DNA from: Pseudomonadota bacterium
GTDB lineage: Bacteria > Pseudomonadota > Alphaproteobacteria > Sphingomonadales > Sphingomonadaceae
Assembly (NCBI GenBank): GCA_029550345.1
Contig: JAKPHK010000038.1
Location: 1 to 64,000 of the forward strand
Direction of reading: 5' to 3'
Length of the DNA stretch: 64,000 nucleotides
Part shown: piece after piece, positions 60,039 through 64,000 of the stretch
Layout: every line of letters starts with the position of its first letter
Numbering within the stretch: the stretch's first letter is position 1
Notes under the pieces: model-generated
What the model was told of the DNA's origin: nothing
Databases searched by the model: none
What the model saw: the letters and a program-made list of their open reading frames with translations, nothing else
Translations under genes and position numbers: made by a program

Positions 60039-60500
60039 ATGGCGAAGATCTTCAGCAATCCCCGCGATCTGATCGGCCAGGAAGGGACCCAGTTGGGTCC
60101 GACCGACTGGCTCATCATTGACCAGGACCGGGTCAACGGCTTTGCCGAGGTGACCGGCGATCATCAATGGATCCACGTCGACGTAGAGCGGGCCAAGGCC
60201 GGACCGTTTGGGGGGACCATCGCGCACGGCTATCTGACGATGAGCCTGGTCAACTTCTTCCTGCCGGATCTGATTGAGGTTCGCGGCTTCACCCACGCGG
60301 TGAATGTCGGGGCAGACCGGCTGCGTTTTCTGGCTCCAGTCAAGGTTGGCAGCCGGATCCGCGGGGTTGGCGAGATTGTCTCGGTCGAAGAGGTCAAGGG
60401 CGCGATCCAGTCGGTCGTTCGCGTCACGGTCGAGATCGAGGGTAGCGACAAGCCGGCCTGCGTTGTCGACACGATCAGCCGTTATTTCCCGGAAGGATGA
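60039..60500 (+). CDS. MaoC-like (R)-specific enoyl-CoA hydratase
   Basis: 153 residues from ATG 60039, 2 nt after ipdF. Hot-dog fold MaoC/hydratase 2: catalytic D and H in FAEVTGDHQWIHVD, FGGTIAHGYLTMSLVNFFLPDL, GADRLRFLAPVKVGSRIRG. Single-domain form, which normally dimerises. Likely hydrates an enoyl-CoA of the C/D-ring or side-chain branch, possibly together with the HSD17B4-like SDR at 56113, which in eukaryotes is fused to a MaoC domain. Substrate is inferred. Confidence 0.88.
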   Translation: MAKIFSNPRDLIGQEGTQLGPTDWLIIDQDRVNGFAEVTGDHQWIHVDVERAKAGPFGGTIAHGYLTMSLVNFFLPDLIEVRGFTHAVNVGADRLRFLAPVKVGSRIRGVGEIVSVEEVKGAIQSVVRVTVEIEGSDKPACVVDTISRYFPEG

Positions 60501-60502
60501 CC

Positions 60503-60877
60503 ATGCCGACGCCCGAACAGATCGAAGCGGCAGTCCACGCCTATGTCGAGGCCTTCGCCAAGGGTGATCCGGAACTGGCCGTCGCGATTTTCGCCGAGGA
60601 TGCGACGATCGAGGATCCCGTCGGCTCGCCGCTGAAACGCGGTCATGACGAGATCCGCGCATTCTATCAGGCGTCAATGGCGACCGGGGCCCGGCTGGTG
60701 CTCGACGGTCCGATCCGTGTCGCCGAAGGCCATGCTGCCTTTGCCTTCCACGTGCCCTTGCACTTCGACGGCAAGGACATGGAAATCCACGTGATCGATA
60801 CCTTTGCGTTCAATGCTGCCGGGAAAGTCCGCGAAATGCGGGCCTTCTTTGGTCCGGGCAACATGATCGCGAAATGA
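60503..60877 (+). CDS. ksi: Steroid delta5-3-ketosteroid isomerase
   Basis: 124 residues from ATG 60503, with GGAAGGA five bases upstream; the ATG at 60497 has no room for an SD. With this start the catalytic residues fall exactly at the Comamonas testosteroni KSI numbers: Y14 (HAYVEAF), D38 (IEDPVGSP) and D99 (HVIDTFAF). The DATIEDPVGSP, EIRAFYQASM, HAAFAFHVPL and FNAAGKVREMRAFFG segments align along the whole length. Known role: moves the 5,6 double bond of 3-oxo-delta5 steroids to 4,5. Odd placement in the C/D-ring operon, between MaoC and fadD3. Confidence 0.92.
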   Translation: MPTPEQIEAAVHAYVEAFAKGDPELAVAIFAEDATIEDPVGSPLKRGHDEIRAFYQASMATGARLVLDGPIRVAEGHAAFAFHVPLHFDGKDMEIHVIDTFAFNAAGKVREMRAFFGPGNMIAK

Positions 60878-62397
60878 TCCCGCCGACCATTCCCCACGCC
60901 GCCGAGGCAGCCGCCAAGCGCTGGCCGAACGAGCTGGCACTGATCGAAGGGCGCGAAACCCGCACTTTTGCGCAACTTTGGGCCGAGTGCCGCCGCACGG
61001 CATCCGCTCTGCTCGAGGCCGGGATCGGGCGTGGTGACCGGGTTGCAATATGGGCGCCCAACTCACGCCAGTGGGTTGTAGTGGCAGTCGCTGCGCAGAG
61101 CTGCGGCGCGGCCATTGTCCCGCTCAACACGCGGCTCAAGGGACGCGAAGCGGGCGACATTCTGCGCCGGACCCGGAGCCGCATGCTGCTGACGGTGGAG
61201 AGCTTCCTGGGGATCGATTACCCCGCTCTGATTGCGAAGGAAGACCTGCCCGACCTTGAGCAGACCGTGATGCTTGAGCGGCTCGACGAATACAGCGCAA
61301 TCGGTGCGGGCGAGAACGATCCGCGCATCGATGCGGCCCTGGCGGCAATCGGCCCTGACGACATCTCCGACATCATGTTCACCAGCGGCACTACGGGCCT
61401 GCCCAAGGGGGTCCTGATGACCCATGGCCGGATCCTGCCGCAGGTCGGCGTGTGGATCGGCAATACCGGGCTGGCACACGGTGAGCGTTACCTGATCGCC
61501 AATCCGTTCTTCCATTCATTCGGAATGAAGGTCGGCTGGGTTGCCTGCCTGCTGGCCGGGGCGGTGATGGTGCCGATGCCGCAGTTCGACGTGGCCGAAG
61601 CGATCCGGCTGATCGAGCACGAGCGGATCGCCTTCCTGCCCGGTCCGCCAACGATCTTCCAGATGCTGCTGGCCGAGCGCGAGAAGCAGCCGTTCGATTG
61701 CTCGTCGCTGCGCGGCGGAACGACCGGCGCGGCGACGGTGCCGCCGGTGCTAATCGAGCGGATCCGGAGCGAGCTGGGGATGCGCGACATCATCACGGCC
61801 TACGGCATGACTGAATGCGTCAACATCACCTCGTGTCGTCCGGGCGATCCGGTCGAGCTGATCGCCCAGACCTGCGGCGCTGCGATCCCCGGAAACGAAG
61901 TCATCATCGCCGGTGACGACGGCCGCGAGGTGCCGCGCGGCGAAACTGGAGAAATCTGGGTCCGGGGCATTGGCGTAATGCTCGGCTACCTTGACGATCC
62001 CGCCGCGACGACCGAGGCGATCGATCCCGCTGGCTGGCTCCACACCGGCGATGTCGGGACCATGGATGCCAATGGCTATGTCCGGATCACGGATCGCAAG
62101 AAGGACATGTTCATTTCCGGCGGATTCAACGTCTATCCCGCCGAGGTCGAGAAAATCCTCGCGGCGCATCCGGCGGTCGGCATGATCGCCGTTGTCGGCA
62201 CGCCGGATGAACGGATGGGTGAAGTGGGCGTGGCCTTCATCGTCCCCCGGCCCGATGCCCGTGTCGTGCCGGAAGAGATCATCGCCTGGTCGCGCGATAA
62301 CATGGCCAATTACAAGGTGCCGCGGCGGGTGGTCGTGGTTGATGATCTGCCGCGGAACGCTTCGGGCAAGGTTCTCAAGATCGATCTTAAGCCCTAG
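60874..62397 (+). CDS. fadD3: FadD3-like acyl-CoA synthetase (HIP-CoA ligase)
   Basis: 507 residues, the size of FadD3. Adenylate-forming motifs: MFTSGTTGLPKGVLMTH, AYGMTECVNITSC, HTGDVGTMDANGYVRITDRK, SGGFNVYPAEVEKILAAHP, catalytic Lys in RNASGKVLKIDLKP. Known role of FadD3: CoA activation of the 3aalpha-H-4alpha(3'-propanoate)-7a-methylhexahydroindane-dione (HIP) released by HsaD, the entry to C/D-ring degradation. Its operon with ipdABC, echA20, fadA6 and ipdF supports this over a generic fatty-acid ligase. Overlaps ksi by 4 nt. Confidence 0.87.
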   Translation: MIPPTIPHAAEAAAKRWPNELALIEGRETRTFAQLWAECRRTASALLEAGIGRGDRVAIWAPNSRQWVVVAVAAQSCGAAIVPLNTRLKGREAGDILRRTRSRMLLTVESFLGIDYPALIAKEDLPDLEQTVMLERLDEYSAIGAGENDPRIDAALAAIGPDDISDIMFTSGTTGLPKGVLMTHGRILPQVGVWIGNTGLAHGERYLIANPFFHSFGMKVGWVACLLAGAVMVPMPQFDVAEAIRLIEHERIAFLPGPPTIFQMLLAEREKQPFDCSSLRGGTTGAATVPPVLIERIRSELGMRDIITAYGMTECVNITSCRPGDPVELIAQTCGAAIPGNEVIIAGDDGREVPRGETGEIWVRGIGVMLGYLDDPAATTEAIDPAGWLHTGDVGTMDANGYVRITDRKKDMFISGGFNVYPAEVEKILAAHPAVGMIAVVGTPDERMGEVGVAFIVPRPDARVVPEEIIAWSRDNMANYKVPRRVVVVDDLPRNASGKVLKIDLKP

Positions 62398-62424
62398 ACT
62401 AGCGTCGGTAAGGGAGAATACGCG

Positions 62425-63219
62425 ATGACCGCAGGCCTCATTGCAATCACCGGCGCTGCGCACGGCATCGGCGAGGCCTTGGCGCTCGAGGCTATTGCTC
62501 GCGGCTATCGGGTGGCTTTGTTTGACCGAGACCAAGCGGCGCTTGAGAGACTTTCGACAGGGGCTGGATCAGGTCAGTGCATTGTATGCGCGGGCGACGT
62601 TACCTGTGCGGATGATCTCAACCGTTTGAGAGACGCAGTCGCCCGCCAGGCTGAACCGCTGCGCATGGTCTTTGCCAACGCGGGAATTTTGCGCGCGGGC
62701 GAAATCCTTGATCAGGACATCGCCGATTTCGAGCAGATGTTCGCAGTGAACGTGTCCGGTACCATTCTCACTGCCCAGGCACTGGTTCCCTCGATGGAGG
62801 CGCAGGTAGAGGCTTCCGTGTTTGTAGTTACAGGTTCGACTTCGATGCTTTCGGCGGGACCGGGATTTGGCGGATACGCTGCCAGCAAGCACGCCTTGCT
62901 GGCTTTGACCGAGGCACTCGATGCCGAACTTGTGCGGCGAGGGTCCTCGGTGCGGGCTGCCTTGCTTTGCCCCGCTGCGGTCCAGACTGAGATCGCCGAT
63001 GGAGGTTCCGAATTGCTCGACAAGTTGAAGCGGCGAATGGCGACCCACGGCATCACGCCTAACGAGATGGCCAGGATTGCTTTTGATGAACTGGCCAATG
63101 GCCAAAGCGTCGTGTTTTCCAGCGAGCCATCCAAGGTGGTTGCACTAGAGCGATTGCAGAGCCTGCTTTCCGGCCGCTTCATAACTAGCACGCGCGCACC
63201 GGAGACTGGTTCGCGCTAG
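62425..63219 (+). CDS. Short-chain dehydrogenase/reductase, last gene of the operon
   Basis: 264 residues, SD AAGGGAGAA, 27 nt after fadD3, the largest gap in the operon. ITGAAHGIGEALALEA cofactor motif with LFDRDQAA (acidic, NAD-type), FANAG in place of NNAG, VVTGSTSML, YAASKHALLAL. Codon use looks less GC-rich than in the rest of the operon (more A/T third positions), so it may have a separate origin. The final part (FSSEPSKVVALERLQSLLSG) resembles other DltE-type SDRs. Function unknown. Confidence 0.8.
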   Translation: MTAGLIAITGAAHGIGEALALEAIARGYRVALFDRDQAALERLSTGAGSGQCIVCAGDVTCADDLNRLRDAVARQAEPLRMVFANAGILRAGEILDQDIADFEQMFAVNVSGTILTAQALVPSMEAQVEASVFVVTGSTSMLSAGPGFGGYAASKHALLALTEALDAELVRRGSSVRAALLCPAAVQTEIADGGSELLDKLKRRMATHGITPNEMARIAFDELANGQSVVFSSEPSKVVALERLQSLLSGRFITSTRAPETGSR

Positions 63220-64000
63220 GATGGCACTGCCGCCATCAATGTAATCTCGTTGAGCTTAGGCTAAGGACTCATTTTCGGCGCCCGAAGCACACTACGGCTG
63301 CTATCGAGATAGCCGATACGAAAGTGTGCGCGTACCGGTCATGGCGCGTCGCCAAATGGACCTAGGATTTAGACCTTCCGAACACGTTCCCCATCTCCGA
63401 GCTGCGATCCTTCGTGCAACCGGCGAGACACAGATCTCGGCACTCTTCAGCATATCGTCACTACGGTCGGATTGAGTTTGGGCTAAGATGCTGGCGGTAG
63501 TTGCAGCCGCTGCAGGCAAAATTTCTCATGATAGGTCAGATGATCTGGTGATGATAATCGAGCGTGAGCACGCAGACGGTCTAGTCAAACTGCACCGCTA
63601 TAAAGGTTTCTTTCAAGCGCCAATTTGGCTGTGCACCGTTCGGAATTTAAGTTCATTTTCCCGAAAATCGCGAGCAGCAGCTTTTTGAAATAACTCGCAC
63701 GAATTGGAAACAGATTCTGGCACACCGTACCCGGGAGCCCGGCGTTGAGGATTGGCGCAATTCAGCCATTGGATAGCTGATCGGCGCCCTGTCCCCGCCT
63801 GATGTCATCTGATGTCAGGCCAGATTGCCCAACTCAGATCAAAGTAGGTTGCGCCTAAAGCATTGATCCTATTTTGATAAAAACAACTTTCCTACAGCCT
63901 TAAACTGGCAGTAGCGTAATGTCTCGAAGCTGAGGGGTTTCCGGCCGAGGTGGGCGGCCAACGTGAGTGAGCCCCATGCGCTTTGCGCTGCAATGCTATG
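63220..64000. other. 780-bp stretch without a supportable gene, right end of the locus
   Basis: Visibly lower in GC than the rest. It contains a weak GATGGC/GCCATC hairpin right after the last stop, a near-repeat TTGAGCTTAGGCTAAG (about 63250) versus TTGAGTTTGGGCTAAG (about 63473), and a tandem TGATGTCA-TC-TGATGTCA near 63800. The track ORFs 63301-63519 (-) and 63488-63688 (+) lack SD, family motifs or coding bias. It may be a degraded or foreign segment, but I see no transposase or integrase. Confidence 0.5.

Noticed and set aside
63301-63688. ORFs of 72 and 66 residues in the right-hand gap
   Set aside because: No SD, no motif and no coding bias; they overlap each other on opposite strands.
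1-64000. CRISPR array, tRNA, rRNA, insertion sequence or integrase
   Set aside because: Nothing with regular short repeats, tRNA-like cloverleaf, or transposase/integrase motifs was seen in reading the sequence and ORF track.

Overview
The window looks like a steroid-degradation locus from an alphaproteobacterium, most likely a sphingomonad (Novosphingobium/Sphingobium type). This rests on high GC, dense ATGA/TGATG translational coupling, sphingomonad-style TonB receptors with a VVTAQKR plug start, and homologues of the mycobacterial/Comamonas 9,10-seco steroid pathway. Species and substrate (bile acid, androgen or other steroid) cannot be read from the sequence; the gene content resembles what is known of bile-salt degradation in Sphingomonadaceae.

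Layout. 0-1.5 kb: 3' end of an alkyl sulfatase and a winged-helix regulator. 1.7-4.3 kb: first TonB receptor. 4.5-6.6 kb (-): two-domain old-yellow enzyme with an Fe-S cluster. 6.8-11.2 kb (+): hsaC1, hsaA1 and two Rieske oxygenases. 11.3-13.2 kb: a second OYE (-) and an SDR (+). 13.2-18.0 kb (-): KshA-like Rieske 2, two tandem Lrp/AsnC regulators, a SnoaL-like protein, a frameshifted MFS transporter and an SDR. 18.2-19.6 kb (+): Tat-exported flavin oxidase. 19.6-27.6 kb (-): SDR, two CoA ligases, amidohydrolase, Rieske oxygenase, Tat-exported amidase and a small membrane protein. 27.7-29.2 kb (-): SDR and an EthD-like protein. 29.4-31.9 kb (+): SDR and a KstD-like flavoprotein. 31.9-35.6 kb (-): DUF1254/DUF1214 protein, cytochrome P450, SnoaL-like and VOC proteins. 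35.8-39.3 kb (+): second TonB receptor, SnoaL-like, SDR. 39.3-46.5 kb (-): hsaA2-hsaD-hsaB-hsaE-hsaG-hsaF, a flavoprotein and a SnoaL-like protein. 46.7-63.2 kb (+): a 17-gene operon with an SDR, hsaC2, ipdA, ipdB, a crotonase, ipdC, echA20, two acyl-CoA dehydrogenase pairs, thiolase, SDR, ipdF, MaoC hydratase, ketosteroid isomerase, fadD3 and a last SDR. The final 0.8 kb has no gene I can support.

How it fits together (inference from families): TonB receptors import the steroid. SDRs, KSI, OYE and KstD-like flavoproteins adjust the A/B rings. KshA-like Rieske enzymes hydroxylate the nucleus and open ring B. HsaA(B), HsaC and HsaD hydroxylate, cleave and hydrolyse ring A. HsaE/F/G convert the released dienoate to pyruvate and propionyl-CoA. 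FadD3, acyl-CoA dehydrogenases, IpdF, EchA20, IpdC, IpdAB and thiolase degrade the remaining C/D rings. The ring A/B steps (hsaA, hsaC, both Rieske types) occur twice, while hsaB/D/E/F/G and the C/D-ring genes occur once. No KshB-type reductase or ferredoxin is present.

The most notable non-coding signal is a 32-bp inverted repeat, TTGCGTA-N18-TACGCAA with constant spacing, found at nine places, each just upstream of a steroid gene or operon. It looks like the operator of one regulator controlling the whole locus.
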